Assembly (NCBI GenBank): GCA_031580995.1
Contig: JAVLCC010000009.1
Coordinates: forward strand, 1 to 48,944
Direction of reading: 5' to 3'
Source: CAJXVY01 sp031580995
Lineage (GTDB): Bacteria; Actinomycetota; Actinomycetes; Actinomycetales; Microbacteriaceae
DNA: 48,944 nt
In this document: positions 1 through 7,551 of the stretch, in pieces
Numbering within the stretch: the stretch's first letter is position 1
How the letters are laid out: every line of letters starts with the position of its first letter
Program-made: the position numbers and the translations under genes
Notes under the pieces: generated by a model
The model's input: the letters and a program-made list of their open reading frames with translations, nothing else
Databases searched by the model: none
Told to the model about the DNA's origin: nothing

Positions 1-71
1 CTTACAGTTTGCTGAACTATCCGACTCTCACCCACAGATTTCAGTAGCATGGAACTCTATTTAGGAGAGCA

Positions 72-641
72 ATGGAATTTCTACCGCTAATACTTATTGG
101 CCTTGTGGTCGTATTGGTTATTTATGCAATCGTCACCTATAACGCACTGATTACTCTGCGCACCAGAGTGGATGAAGCTTGGAGCGATATCACCGTTCAG
201 CTCAAAAGACGTGCAGATCTGATTCCAAACCTGATTGAAACCGTGAAGGGTTATGCCGCTCACGAAAAAGAGGTTTTTGAAAACGTCACCAAGGCCAGGG
301 CTGCAACCGTTAGCCCAGAAGCCATGGAACATCCCCAACAAGCTGGTCAAGCAGAGGGAATGCTGCAGGGAGCGATGAAGAGCCTGTTTGCTGTAAGTGA
401 GGCATATCCACAGCTGGTTGCCAATCAGAACTTTTTGGAATTACAAAAAGAACTAACAGACACCGAAGACAAAATCATGGCATCCAGAAGGTTTTATAAC
501 GGTGGTGTGAGTGAATACAACATCAAGATTCAGCAGTTCCCACCAAGTTTGATTGCATCTTCGTTCAAATTTGACGAGCGAGAGTTTTTTGAGGTTGAGG
601 ATCCAGCAGCGATTCAAGAGCCTCCCAGTGTAAGTTTCTAG
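72..641 (+). CDS. lemA: LemA family membrane protein
   Basis: LemA-family protein of 189 residues. One N-terminal membrane helix (about residues 4-24) is followed by an alpha-helical domain with the family's characteristic segment around residues 34-62 (RVDEAWSDITVQLKRRADL, then IPNLIETVKGY). The biochemical role of LemA proteins is poorly defined; they are usually found beside M48 peptidases, as here with htpX 9 bp downstream, which suggests a shared envelope-stress or membrane-protein quality-control unit. The ATG is preceded by a good ribosome binding site (GGAGAG). The 71 bp upstream hold no recognisable gene. The family call is firm; the function is inferred. Confidence 0.93.
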   Translation: MEFLPLILIGLVVVLVIYAIVTYNALITLRTRVDEAWSDITVQLKRRADLIPNLIETVKGYAAHEKEVFENVTKARAATVSPEAMEHPQQAGQAEGMLQGAMKSLFAVSEAYPQLVANQNFLELQKELTDTEDKIMASRRFYNGGVSEYNIKIQQFPPSLIASSFKFDEREFFEVEDPAAIQEPPSVSF

Positions 642-650
642 GCTACAAAG

Positions 651-1538
651 ATGTATTCAGCGATAGCCGCCAATAAACGAAACACCTTTTTCATAATTTC
701 TGCATTTGTTCTGCTCCTTGGAGGAATCTCTCTGTGGTGGGGATATTCAACCGGAAACGGCTCCAGTGCCGTGTTTATCCTGCTGTTTGTAATTGGCTAC
801 GCAGTGTTTCAGTACTTTATGGCTGGCAAATTAGCGGTCGCTATGAGTGGCGCAAAACAGATTCAGAAGAAAGACAACCCAAGGCTTTATCGAATAGTTG
901 AAAACCTGGCAATTACTGAGGGTTTACCAATGCCGAAGGTTTATATAATCAACGACCCTGCACCGAATGCCTTCGCCACCGGCAGAGACCCCAAACACGG
1001 CATAGTTGCCGCGAGCACGGGTTTATTAGAGCTAATGGAGGATAGTGAGCTAGAAGGGGTGATGGCTCATGAGATTGGGCACATCAAAAACCAGGACATA
1101 AGAGTCTCAACAATCGTTTTTGGCTTGATTGCAGCAGTTGGAATTCTGGCGGACATGGCTCTAAGAATGGCGTTTTATTCTTCCCTGACTCGCTCAAGAA
1201 ATTCCGGTCAGTTTGGTTTGATTTTGGTCGCGGTTGGAATCGTAGGTTGGATAATTGCAGCACTAATCGGCCCAATTGTCTCAGCTGCAGTTTCACGCCA
1301 GCGGGAGTATTTAGCGGATGCCACTGCGGCTGAGATAACTCGCTATCCAGATGGCTTAGCAGGTGCATTACAAAAACTTGGTGAGTATGGAAAACCCATG
1401 AAAAAGGTCAATAGTTCAATGGCGCATATGTATATAAACGATCCCATAAAGCCAGGAATGGTGGAAAGACTGTTCTCCACCCACCCACCAATCCCCAAGC
1501 GAATTGAAAGACTGGGGAAGATTGGCACAGGTTTCTAA
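651..1538 (+). CDS. htpX: M48 family zinc metalloprotease HtpX
   Basis: Membrane-bound zinc endopeptidase of the HtpX/M48 family, thought to degrade misfolded membrane proteins on the cytoplasmic side. The 295-residue length is normal. Two N-terminal membrane helices (about 13-31 and 38-57) precede the catalytic HEIGH motif (His140, Glu141, His144). A second hydrophobic pair spans about 154-170 and 190-213, and the third zinc ligand is probably Glu219 in the REYLAD segment. It lies 9 bp after lemA and is almost certainly co-transcribed with it. All catalytic residues seem intact. Confidence 0.93.
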   Translation: MYSAIAANKRNTFFIISAFVLLLGGISLWWGYSTGNGSSAVFILLFVIGYAVFQYFMAGKLAVAMSGAKQIQKKDNPRLYRIVENLAITEGLPMPKVYIINDPAPNAFATGRDPKHGIVAASTGLLELMEDSELEGVMAHEIGHIKNQDIRVSTIVFGLIAAVGILADMALRMAFYSSLTRSRNSGQFGLILVAVGIVGWIIAALIGPIVSAAVSRQREYLADATAAEITRYPDGLAGALQKLGEYGKPMKKVNSSMAHMYINDPIKPGMVERLFSTHPPIPKRIERLGKIGTGF

Positions 1539-1560
1539 GCGACACTAGACTTCAGTGGTT

Positions 1561-2805
1561 ATGAAGAAAGGTGTTCAGGTGTTAAACCCCTCATTGGATG
1601 ATTTTGAAAAAGCTCGTGAAGTAATTTCACAAATTGCCATTGAGACCCCGATTATTCGTAACAGTTTTCTAAGTGACCTAACCGGTCAAGAGATTTATTT
1701 GAAATGCGAAAACCTGCAAAGGACAGGTGCCTACAAAGTCCGCGGGGCGTTGAACCGACTAAGCAAGCTAACCGAACCTGAGAGAAAACGCGGGGTGGTT
1801 GCGGCAAGTGCAGGTAACCACGCTCAGGGTGTTGCATTAGCTGCCAAGAGATTGGGCATCAAAGCCACTATTTTTATGCCAATCGGCGCATCTATACCCA
1901 AGCATGAAGCCACATTGAACTATGGGGCCGATGTTGTGCTGACGGGAAGTATTTTTGATGAAACGCTGGCCGCAGCTCTTAGATTCACTCAAGAATCCAA
2001 GGCTGTGTTTATCCCACCCTTTGATGACATAGACATCATCACCGGTCAGGGAACAGTTGCCAGCGAGATAGCCGAGCAGTATCCAGAATTTGAAAATGTG
2101 ATTGCCTGCGTTGGTGGAGGGGGATTGATTGCTGGTGTTGCATCCAATACCAAACAGATTGCAGCCAAACAGGGAAGGCAAATCAACGTATTTGGTGTTC
2201 AAGCAGAAATGGCTGCCGCCTATCCGGAGAGTCTGAAGCAGGGGAAGCCTGTTGAAATCAAGGTAAGGCCAACAATTGCCGATGGAATTGCTGTTGCCAA
2301 GCCTGGAGAGATTCCTTTTGAGATCATTCAGGAAAACGTGGATGAAATCGTCACCGTCACAGAAGACGAGATAGCTCAGGCAATGGTTATGTTGTTAGAA
2401 AGAGCCAAACAAGTTGTTGAGCCAGGTGGCGCTGTCGGAGTTGCGGCTTTGATGGCTGGGAAGATTAAGCCAACCGGACCAACTGTTGTCACCCTCAGTG
2501 GTGGAAATATAGATCCTTTATTGCTGCAAAGGGTAATCAGGCATGGTTTGGCGGCATCTGATCGATACACAAACGTGTCAGTTATGTTGCCGGATAGACC
2601 AGGTCAGCTTGTTAGAACAGCTGAGGCAGTTGCCGATGCCGGAGCCAACGTGGTTGAAGTTCTGCACACCCGGCATGGAAACGGTTTACAAATCAGTGAG
2701 GTGGAATTAAACCTCAGTGTTGAAACTAGAAACCGTGACCACCGCGAAAGTCTGATGGAGTCTTTGAAAAAGGCTGGGCTCAACCCCAGTCTTCAGGAGG
2801 ACTAG
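1561..2805 (+). CDS. ilvA: Threonine ammonia-lyase (threonine dehydratase) with ACT domain
   Basis: PLP-dependent deaminase converting threonine to 2-oxobutyrate and ammonia, the first step of isoleucine synthesis. The PLP lysine lies in the TGAYKVRGA motif about 60 residues in. The AGNHAQGVA motif and the glycine-rich GGGGLIAG phosphate-binding loop are present. The C-terminal ~75 residues form a single ACT domain (starting near SVMLPDRPGQL) for allosteric control. At about 414 residues it belongs to the shorter single-ACT form, not the ~510-residue E. coli IlvA form. ATG 1561 is preferred because a -10-like TAGACT lies 9 bp upstream; GTG 1555 is an alternative. Its stop overlaps the convergent greA stop by 4 bp. 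Confidence 0.9.
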   Translation: MKKGVQVLNPSLDDFEKAREVISQIAIETPIIRNSFLSDLTGQEIYLKCENLQRTGAYKVRGALNRLSKLTEPERKRGVVAASAGNHAQGVALAAKRLGIKATIFMPIGASIPKHEATLNYGADVVLTGSIFDETLAAALRFTQESKAVFIPPFDDIDIITGQGTVASEIAEQYPEFENVIACVGGGGLIAGVASNTKQIAAKQGRQINVFGVQAEMAAAYPESLKQGKPVEIKVRPTIADGIAVAKPGEIPFEIIQENVDEIVTVTEDEIAQAMVMLLERAKQVVEPGGAVGVAALMAGKIKPTGPTVVTLSGGNIDPLLLQRVIRHGLAASDRYTNVSVMLPDRPGQLVRTAEAVADAGANVVEVLHTRHGNGLQISEVELNLSVETRNRDHRESLMESLKKAGLNPSLQED

Positions 2806-3293
2806 ATTTTTAGTCTTTCAATACCTGTGATTTTCACCTTAATTTTTTTGCCATTGGGTGAGTCATACTCAATCTCGTCACCGACTTTTTTGCCAAACAC
2901 GGCTGCTCCAATCGGGCTTTCAGTGCTGTAGACATCTAATTCGCTGCCGGTTCCCTCCAGGATTTCACTTGACCCGAGCAAGAATTTGGTTTTGTTTCCA
3001 TTTAGTTCACAGGAAACAACAACTCCCTGCTCGACAACGCCGTGGGATTCTGGTGCATCACCAACCTCGGAGTTTGCAAGCATTTCCTCCAGGCGGTTAA
3101 TTCTGGCCTCAATTCGGCCCTGCTCTTCTTTGGCCGCCTGGTAACCACCGTTTTCGCTTAGGTCACCCTCCTCGCGGGCTTCCTGAATCTTTTTAGCAAT
3201 TTCAGAGCGCTTATTGGTGATTAGGTCGCCCAGCTCATCTTTGAGTCGGTCATAGGCCTCTTGAGATAGCCAAGTTGTTTGTGGCTTATTCAT
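2802..3293 (-). CDS. greA: Transcription elongation factor GreA
   Basis: GreA rescues backtracked RNA polymerase by stimulating cleavage of the nascent RNA through the secondary channel. The 163-residue protein has an N-terminal antiparallel coiled coil (about residues 7-75, with the acidic tip region EEGDLSENGGYQAAKEEQ) and a C-terminal FKBP-like domain ending with the typical ESPIGAAVFGKKVGDE and SPNGKKIKVKITGI segments. The chosen ATG has a good ribosome binding site (AAGGAG, 5 nt spacer); an upstream in-frame start at 3338 would cross the terminator hairpin and is rejected. It lies just downstream of the terminator at 3315-3335, an arrangement that may mean leader attenuation. Confidence 0.95.
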   Translation of the reverse strand: MNKPQTTWLSQEAYDRLKDELGDLITNKRSEIAKKIQEAREEGDLSENGGYQAAKEEQGRIEARINRLEEMLANSEVGDAPESHGVVEQGVVVSCELNGNKTKFLLGSSEILEGTGSELDVYSTESPIGAAVFGKKVGDEIEYDSPNGKKIKVKITGIERLKI

Positions 3294-3314
3294 GGCACTC
3301 CTTATTTCGGGTAA

Positions 3315-3335
3315 TAAAAAAACTCGCTTAGCGAG
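3315..3335 (-). terminator. Intrinsic terminator between the DUF4307 gene and greA
   Basis: On the minus strand, CTCGC-TAA-GCGAG forms a 5-bp hairpin followed immediately by seven T residues. It lies 13 bp past the stop of the upstream DUF4307 gene and about 21 bp before the greA start codon. It is the clearest Rho-independent terminator in the window. Confidence 0.75.
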
Positions 3336-3347
3336 CAAAGAAATAGT

Positions 3348-3728
3348 TTATCGGATTTCGCATCCGTGGACTAGAGCGGTTACCGCTTCTTCAGTTGTGT
3401 TGATAGTGGTGGTTATCCGCACCGATGACTGATCAACAGGCACCTGAATCTCTCTCCAGCCAACAATGCCGTATTGCTGGTTCAATGCCTGAACATTGCA
3501 AAACACAGTCTCTCCCGCATCTTTATTGACATCAAAGGTGACCTCGGTATGCCACTGGTCTTTCACGGAAAAACCGACATCTTCAAAGCCAAGCCGTTCT
3601 TGGCTGAATGCAACCCAGGCTGCAAATCCAATCACCGCAACTAGTCCCATAACCGCCAGCACCCAAATGGTTTTGGTTCTGTCGGGGGACTGCCCGTAGC
3701 GGGTTTTGACTAATTCGGAGTTGGTCAC
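3348..3728 (-). CDS. DUF4307 family membrane protein
   Basis: Small actinobacterial protein of 126 residues matching the DUF4307 pattern. A polar, positively charged N-terminus carrying a TRYGQSPDR segment is followed by one membrane helix (about 23-43) and a compact extracytoplasmic domain with two cysteines (CNV near residue 77 and the C-terminal HGCEIR). No biochemical function is known to me. The GTG start has no ribosome binding site, but TAGTTT lies 6 bp upstream, which fits a leaderless transcript. It is divergent from the small membrane gene at 3765 with only 36 bp between the starts. Confidence 0.75.
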   Translation of the reverse strand: MTNSELVKTRYGQSPDRTKTIWVLAVMGLVAVIGFAAWVAFSQERLGFEDVGFSVKDQWHTEVTFDVNKDAGETVFCNVQALNQQYGIVGWREIQVPVDQSSVRITTTINTTEEAVTALVHGCEIR

Positions 3729-3734
3729 GGTATA

Positions 3735-3740
3735 AAACTA
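3735..3740 (-). promoter_or_regulatory. Probable -10 element (TAGTTT) of the DUF4307 gene
   Basis: Minus-strand TAGTTT is followed by exactly 6 nt and then the GTG start codon, with no Shine-Dalgarno sequence. This matches the usual actinobacterial leaderless arrangement. No clear -35 is visible. Confidence 0.5.
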
Positions 3741-3752
3741 CCAATTAGATGA

Positions 3753-3758
3753 AATACT
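3753..3758 (+). promoter_or_regulatory. Possible -10 element (AATACT) of the small membrane protein gene
   Basis: AATACT (one mismatch from TANNNT) lies 6 nt upstream of the ATG at 3765. There is no ribosome binding site, which suggests a leaderless mRNA on the other strand of the same 36-bp divergent spacer. Confidence 0.4.
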
Positions 3759-3764
3759 AAAGCT

Positions 3765-4022
3765 ATGGATTTGCTGATTATTACCTCTCAGGGCATTGAT
3801 GCCGCAGAAGCTTTCAACTCACCGGGACTGATTGGATTTCTGGCAACCTTTGGTGTTGCATCACTGGCGACCCTTTTGTTTTTTGATATGAACCGACGGA
3901 TTCGCAAATCAAACTACCGCTCAGAGATTCGTCAGCGCCTGGCCGAGGAAGAAATTGACGGGTTTGATCCCAATAAAAAACCAGATAGACCTGAACCCCC
4001 GGCTCCACCAACTAGGAGTTAG
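3765..4022 (+). CDS. Small single-pass membrane protein, unknown function
   Basis: An 85-residue protein I cannot name. It has an extracytoplasmic N-terminus of about 20 residues, one membrane helix (about 21-42), then a basic stretch (NRRIRKSNYRSEIRQR), an acidic region and a proline-rich C-terminus (PDRPEPPAPPTRS). Its divergent neighbour is DUF4307, and its 3' end overlaps the convergent TrhA gene by 4 bp. Small proteins with this layout (membrane anchor plus cytoplasmic tail) are common beside DUF4307 genes in actinobacteria, to my recollection. It is likely real given its start context and tight packing. Confidence 0.6.
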   Translation: MDLLIITSQGIDAAEAFNSPGLIGFLATFGVASLATLLFFDMNRRIRKSNYRSEIRQRLAEEEIDGFDPNKKPDRPEPPAPPTRS

Positions 4023-4759
4023 CCTCCGATAGATCCTGCAATTGGGTTTGTTACCACCAGCATCGCTCCCACCCAGTGACAGATGAATGCAATTACTGTC
4101 AGGGCGTGGAAAATCTCATGAAAGCCAAAATGGTTGGGAACTGGATTGGGTTTTTTCATTCCATAAATCACTGCACCGACTGTGTAGGCGAGACCACCGA
4201 TGACAATCAACAGCATCATCACCCAGTTGGCATTCCATAAATCAACTATGTAGATAACTGCAGCCCAGCCCATCAGCACATAAATCGGAACATACAGCCA
4301 CCTAGGTGCTGACACCCAAATCAACCTAAAACCAATACCGACAATCGCAATTGACCAAACAAGGGTAAGTAAAAACCAACCCTTATCGCTTGGCAGGGCT
4401 GCAACTGTTAGTGGGGTGTAGGTGCCGGCAATCAATAAAAAGATGTTCGCATGATCAATCCGCTTGAGAATTCTTTTGGTGGTGTATCCCCAGCGGAAGC
4501 GGTGATAAAGTGCCGAACCACCGAATAGCAAAAAAGAACCTGCTAGATAAACAGCTGAGGCAACCTTGGTTTCCCAACCTTCACTAAAAACAATTAGCAG
4601 GATTCCAGCGGCGACGACAAAGGGCAAAACACCTGTGTGAATCCATCCTCGCCAGCTGGGTTTGAATTCATCATCATGAACGCTTCCCTTTAGTTCACCA
4701 AGTGGAACATGCAGTGGATCTGGGGATGATTTCCCCTGATTCAACCCCGCATCGCTCAT
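4019..4759 (-). CDS. trhA: Hemolysin III / TrhA family seven-helix membrane protein
   Basis: PAQR-superfamily integral membrane protein of 246 residues. After a cytoplasmic N-terminus of about 35 residues come seven predicted helices. The conserved polar residues are visible in SALYHRFRWG, DHANIFLLIAGTYTP and, in the last helices, HFGFHEIFHALTVIAFICHW; these histidines and Asp probably form the family's metal site. Bacterial members (hemolysin III, YqfA/TrhA) have been linked to membrane energetics and fatty-acid homeostasis, but the reaction is not established. The ATG has no ribosome binding site, yet a TAGGGT element lies 6 bp upstream. It is divergent from the isoprenyl transferase by 38 bp. 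Confidence 0.88.
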   Translation of the reverse strand: MSDAGLNQGKSSPDPLHVPLGELKGSVHDDEFKPSWRGWIHTGVLPFVVAAGILLIVFSEGWETKVASAVYLAGSFLLFGGSALYHRFRWGYTTKRILKRIDHANIFLLIAGTYTPLTVAALPSDKGWFLLTLVWSIAIVGIGFRLIWVSAPRWLYVPIYVLMGWAAVIYIVDLWNANWVMMLLIVIGGLAYTVGAVIYGMKKPNPVPNHFGFHEIFHALTVIAFICHWVGAMLVVTNPIAGSIGG

Positions 4760-4765
4760 TTAAAC

Positions 4766-4771
4766 ACCCTA
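4766..4771 (-). promoter_or_regulatory. Probable -10 element (TAGGGT) of trhA
   Basis: Minus-strand TAGGGT plus a 6-nt spacer precedes the ATG at 4759, consistent with leaderless transcription. Confidence 0.5.
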
Positions 4772-4785
4772 ACCCAAGGGGGGAG

Positions 4786-4791
4786 TAACCT
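4786..4791 (+). promoter_or_regulatory. Probable -10 element (TAACCT) of the isoprenyl transferase gene
   Basis: TAACCT followed by 6 nt and then GTG 4798. The divergent trhA -10 element lies only 14 bp away, so the two promoters must interleave within 38 bp. Confidence 0.5.
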
Positions 4792-4797
4792 AGGAAT

Positions 4798-5556
4798 GTG
4801 CTCAACATTATTTACCGCTGGTATGAGTCTTCTTTGGAAAGAAGCCTGAAAGGCAAAGACTTGCCCAAACATGTGGGGGTGTTGGTTGATGGCAATCGCC
4901 GATGGGCCACACTGCAGGGCGAGGGAAGTGACTTCGGGCACTCAGCCGGGGCAAGAAAAATTATCGACTTTCTTGGCTGGTGCAGCGATGTTGGCATTCA
5001 CCACACCACTCTTTATTTGCTCAGTACCGACAATCTCAAGGGCAGAGACAAAAAAGAATTAGAAGACCTGATTGAAATCATCTCCACGCTTAGTGAAAAA
5101 TTAGCTGATCTTGGAAGGTGGGATCTCAAAGTTGTTGGTGACTATGAGGCACTTCCCGAGGAGCATGCAAACAGACTAAAAGTGGTTGAGCGAAAAACAG
5201 ATGACATAGCACCTTTCAGGGTGAACCTGGCAGTGGCCTACGGAGGCAGACATGAGATATCGCAGGCTGTTCGGAAAATACTTTTAGACAATGCAGCAAC
5301 CGGTCAATCCCCAGAGCAAATAGCTGAGTTACTCACCCCTGAAAACATTGCAGAGAATTTATACACCTCCGGGCAACCTGACCCAGATTTATTGATTAGA
5401 ACCAGCGGTGAGCAAAGACTTAGTGGTTTTATGTTGTGGCAAAGTGCAAACAGTGAGTTTTATTTCACAGAAGCCTTGTGGCCAGATTTTAGAAAAGTTG
5501 ATTTTTTGAGAGCACTTCGCGACTTCCAGAACCGCCACAGACGTTTTGGTTCATAA
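4798..5556 (+). CDS. uppS: Isoprenyl transferase (cis-prenyltransferase, UppS family)
   Basis: Cis-prenyltransferase adding isopentenyl diphosphate units to an allylic primer, supplying Z-farnesyl or undecaprenyl diphosphate for cell-wall lipid carriers. The diphosphate-binding VDGNRRW motif (Asp31) is near the N-terminus. Family motifs HHTTLYLLSTDN, AVAYGGRHEI, PDLLIRTSGEQRLSGF and the C-terminal FRKVDFLRALRDFQ follow. Many actinobacteria carry two such enzymes (a short-chain Z-FPP synthase and a decaprenyl synthase); the sequence alone does not tell me which this is. The GTG start lacks a ribosome binding site and appears leaderless. Confidence 0.9.
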   Translation: MLNIIYRWYESSLERSLKGKDLPKHVGVLVDGNRRWATLQGEGSDFGHSAGARKIIDFLGWCSDVGIHHTTLYLLSTDNLKGRDKKELEDLIEIISTLSEKLADLGRWDLKVVGDYEALPEEHANRLKVVERKTDDIAPFRVNLAVAYGGRHEISQAVRKILLDNAATGQSPEQIAELLTPENIAENLYTSGQPDPDLLIRTSGEQRLSGFMLWQSANSEFYFTEALWPDFRKVDFLRALRDFQNRHRRFGS

Positions 5557-5651
5557 ACACTTTGTAAACGATTTGTCACTCCGCGTGTCTTAGTTCAAAA
5601 ACCTTCAATGTTGGGTTTAGTGTCAAATCACTACAGCGCGAAGGAGCTAAA

Positions 5652-7004
5652 TTGCCCAAAAGCCCAGAATCCGCCAAGGCAACTGCCAACAAAACAAAGC
5701 GTGCGGAGGGGGTGAACTCCGAGGTAAAAGTCAGAACCTTTGTCATCGACACCTCAGTATTACTAAGTGATCCAAGAGCACTATTCAGGTTTGCTGAGCA
5801 TGAGGTGGTTATTCCAATCGTGGTAATCAACGAGCTTGAGAAAAAACGCCATGACCTGGAAATCGGTTTCTTTGCAAGAAAAGCATTGCGCTATTTAGAC
5901 GAACTGCGTGAAAAACACGAAAGACTGGATTTCCCAATGAGCATCGGTGAAAACGGTGTTTTGAGAGTTGAACTAAACCACATTGATCAAAGTGTTTTGC
6001 CAGCAGGGTTCCAGCTGGGGGATAACGATTCAAGAATCCTGGCTGTCGCTGCAAACCTTAAAAACGAAGGTTTTGATGTAACGGTTATTAGTAAAGACCT
6101 GCCCATGCGAGTGAAAGCCAGTGCTTTGGGCATGCAAGCCGAGGAGTATCTGGCAGAACAGGCCAGAGCTGAGGAGTGGTCAGGCATTGAAGAGCTGGAC
6201 CTCAGCGGTGATGAAATGGCTTCACTGTATGGAGATGAAGAGGTGGAGCATCCACTGGTTGCAGAGCTGCCAGTGAACACAGGTCTTGTTATCCACTCAG
6301 AGCGTGGAAGTGCTTTGGGTCGTGTCACTAGCGGCAAAGCTATAAAACTCGTTAGAGGCGATCGTGAAGTGTTTGGAGTGCACGGAAGAAGTGCTGAGCA
6401 AAGACTGGCTATAGACACTTTGTTGGATCCCGAAATTGGAATTGTTTCTCTTGGCGGACGGGCCGGAACTGGAAAAAGTGCTTTGGCACTTTGTGCTGGT
6501 CTAGAGACAGTTTTGGAAAGAAGACAGCACAAAAAGATTATGGTTTTCAGGCCTTTATATGCCGTTGGGGGCCAAGATCTTGGATATCTTCCAGGCACCG
6601 AGGGGGAGAAAATGAACCCCTGGGCACAGGCAGTTCACGACACATTGGGTGCGCTGGTATCTAAAGAGGTTATCGACGAGGTAGTTGACCGAGGAATTCT
6701 AGAAGTGTTACCGCTTACCCACATCAGGGGTCGTTCGCTGCATGACACCTTTGTGATTGTTGATGAGGCGCAGTCACTGGAACGAAATGTTTTATTGACC
6801 ATGCTTAGCCGAGTTGGTCAAAATTCAAAGGTTGTTCTGACCCACGATGTTGCCCAAAGAGACAACCTAAGGGTTGGAAGACATGACGGTGTTGCATCGG
6901 TTGTGGAGACGCTGAAGGGCCAAGATATCTTTAGCCACGTGACGTTGACTCGCTCTGAGCGAAGCCAAATCGCAGCTCTAGTAACCGAACTACTTGATTA
7001 CTAA
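5652..7004 (+). CDS. PIN domain - PhoH family ATPase fusion protein
   Basis: A 450-residue fusion of an N-terminal PIN-type nuclease domain (about 27-160) and a C-terminal PhoH P-loop ATPase domain (about 240-450). PIN acidic residues are visible at Asp33 (VIDTSVLL), Glu61, Asp124/Asp126 (GDNDSR) and Asp149 (SKD). In the ATPase, the Walker A motif is GRAGTGKS (269-276) and the Walker B motif is FVIVDEAQ. Mycobacterial PhoH2 has this architecture and was described as an RNA helicase/ribonuclease encoded with a small antitoxin; I see no antitoxin gene in the 95 bp upstream. The TTG start is preceded by a strong AAGGAG site. Confidence 0.9.
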   Translation: MPKSPESAKATANKTKRAEGVNSEVKVRTFVIDTSVLLSDPRALFRFAEHEVVIPIVVINELEKKRHDLEIGFFARKALRYLDELREKHERLDFPMSIGENGVLRVELNHIDQSVLPAGFQLGDNDSRILAVAANLKNEGFDVTVISKDLPMRVKASALGMQAEEYLAEQARAEEWSGIEELDLSGDEMASLYGDEEVEHPLVAELPVNTGLVIHSERGSALGRVTSGKAIKLVRGDREVFGVHGRSAEQRLAIDTLLDPEIGIVSLGGRAGTGKSALALCAGLETVLERRQHKKIMVFRPLYAVGGQDLGYLPGTEGEKMNPWAQAVHDTLGALVSKEVIDEVVDRGILEVLPLTHIRGRSLHDTFVIVDEAQSLERNVLLTMLSRVGQNSKVVLTHDVAQRDNLRVGRHDGVASVVETLKGQDIFSHVTLTRSERSQIAALVTELLDY

Positions 7005-7022
7005 CTGGGGATAACTAAATAC

Positions 7023-7063
7023 CTAAATTCACCCAGCGCTCTAGCTTGATTGGGTGAATTTAG
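7023..7063. repeat. 13-bp perfect inverted repeat spanning the promoter and start codon of the prepilin peptidase
   Basis: The left arm CTAAATTCACCCA (7023-7035) and right arm TGGGTGAATTTAG (7051-7063) are exact reverse complements separated by 15 nt. The GTG start codon at 7054 lies in the right arm and a -10-like TAGCTT lies in the loop. Read as RNA from phoH it is a 13-bp hairpin without a U-tract; read as DNA it resembles a two-half-site operator from about -31 to +10. Confidence 0.8.
7042..7047 (+). promoter_or_regulatory. Probable -10 element (TAGCTT) of the prepilin peptidase gene
   Basis: TAGCTT followed by 6 nt and GTG 7054, with no ribosome binding site. It sits within the loop of the inverted repeat at 7023-7063. 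Confidence 0.45.
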
Positions 7064-7551
7064 AGCTATTAATACTTGCAGTCCCCTTTGGTTACCTTTT
7101 GGCTGTTTCGCCTTTTTTGGCGATTATCGATATTCGAACCCATCGATTGCCCAATGTGTTGACCTTGCCCGGGATAGTCATTTCGTTGATCTCGGTTGGA
7201 ATTGTTTCATCCCTTGAAGAGAAATGGATGGAGCTGATTGTCTCTATTGGTGTTGCAATGCTTATTTTGATAATCGGCTATCCGCTAGCAAAAGCAGAAC
7301 TATTGGGCATGGGGGATATCAAGTTATTGATTGCCTTTGCTTTGCCACTTTCTTTTATCTCACCTTTGGCCTTGCTAATTGGAGTTTTATTGAGTCTGTT
7401 GCTTGCCAATGCGGTTGTTTTGCCGAAAATGTTGTTCAGAAAACTCAACACTCAGACCGTCATTCCCATGGGGCCTTATCTTTTATTGGGGCTAATAGGG
7501 GTCTTTGGTTACGAGCTTTGGTTTCTTAGCCCTGCGGGGGTCTGGTCATAG
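7054..7551 (+). CDS. Prepilin peptidase (A24 family, short form)
   Basis: Membrane aspartic protease that cleaves type IV/Tad prepilin leader peptides. The 165-residue protein has about six membrane helices and the two catalytic aspartates of the A24 family: Asp26 in IIDIRTHRLPN and Asp88 in GMGDIK. It lacks the N-terminal methyltransferase domain of PilD-type enzymes, so it is TadV/CpaA-like. No other peptidase gene is seen in the Tad-like cluster 33 kb downstream (40.5-44.0 kb), so this is a natural candidate processing enzyme. The last 26 bp overlap the convergent fumC gene. Start choice rests on the leaderless motif and the first membrane helix beginning right after it. Confidence 0.88.
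   Translation: MNLELLILAVPFGYLLAVSPFLAIIDIRTHRLPNVLTLPGIVISLISVGIVSSLEEKWMELIVSIGVAMLILIIGYPLAKAELLGMGDIKLLIAFALPLSFISPLALLIGVLLSLLLANAVVLPKMLFRKLNTQTVIPMGPYLLLGLIGVFGYELWFLSPAGVWS

Noticed and set aside
3294..3338. N-terminal extension of GreA
   Set aside because: It would translate through the terminator hairpin; ATG 3293 has an AAGGAG site and gives a normal GreA length.
5987..6598. 203-codon minus-strand open frame inside phoH
   Set aside because: It is fully antisense to a well-conserved PIN-PhoH gene, with Ser/Pro-rich composition typical of a shadow frame.
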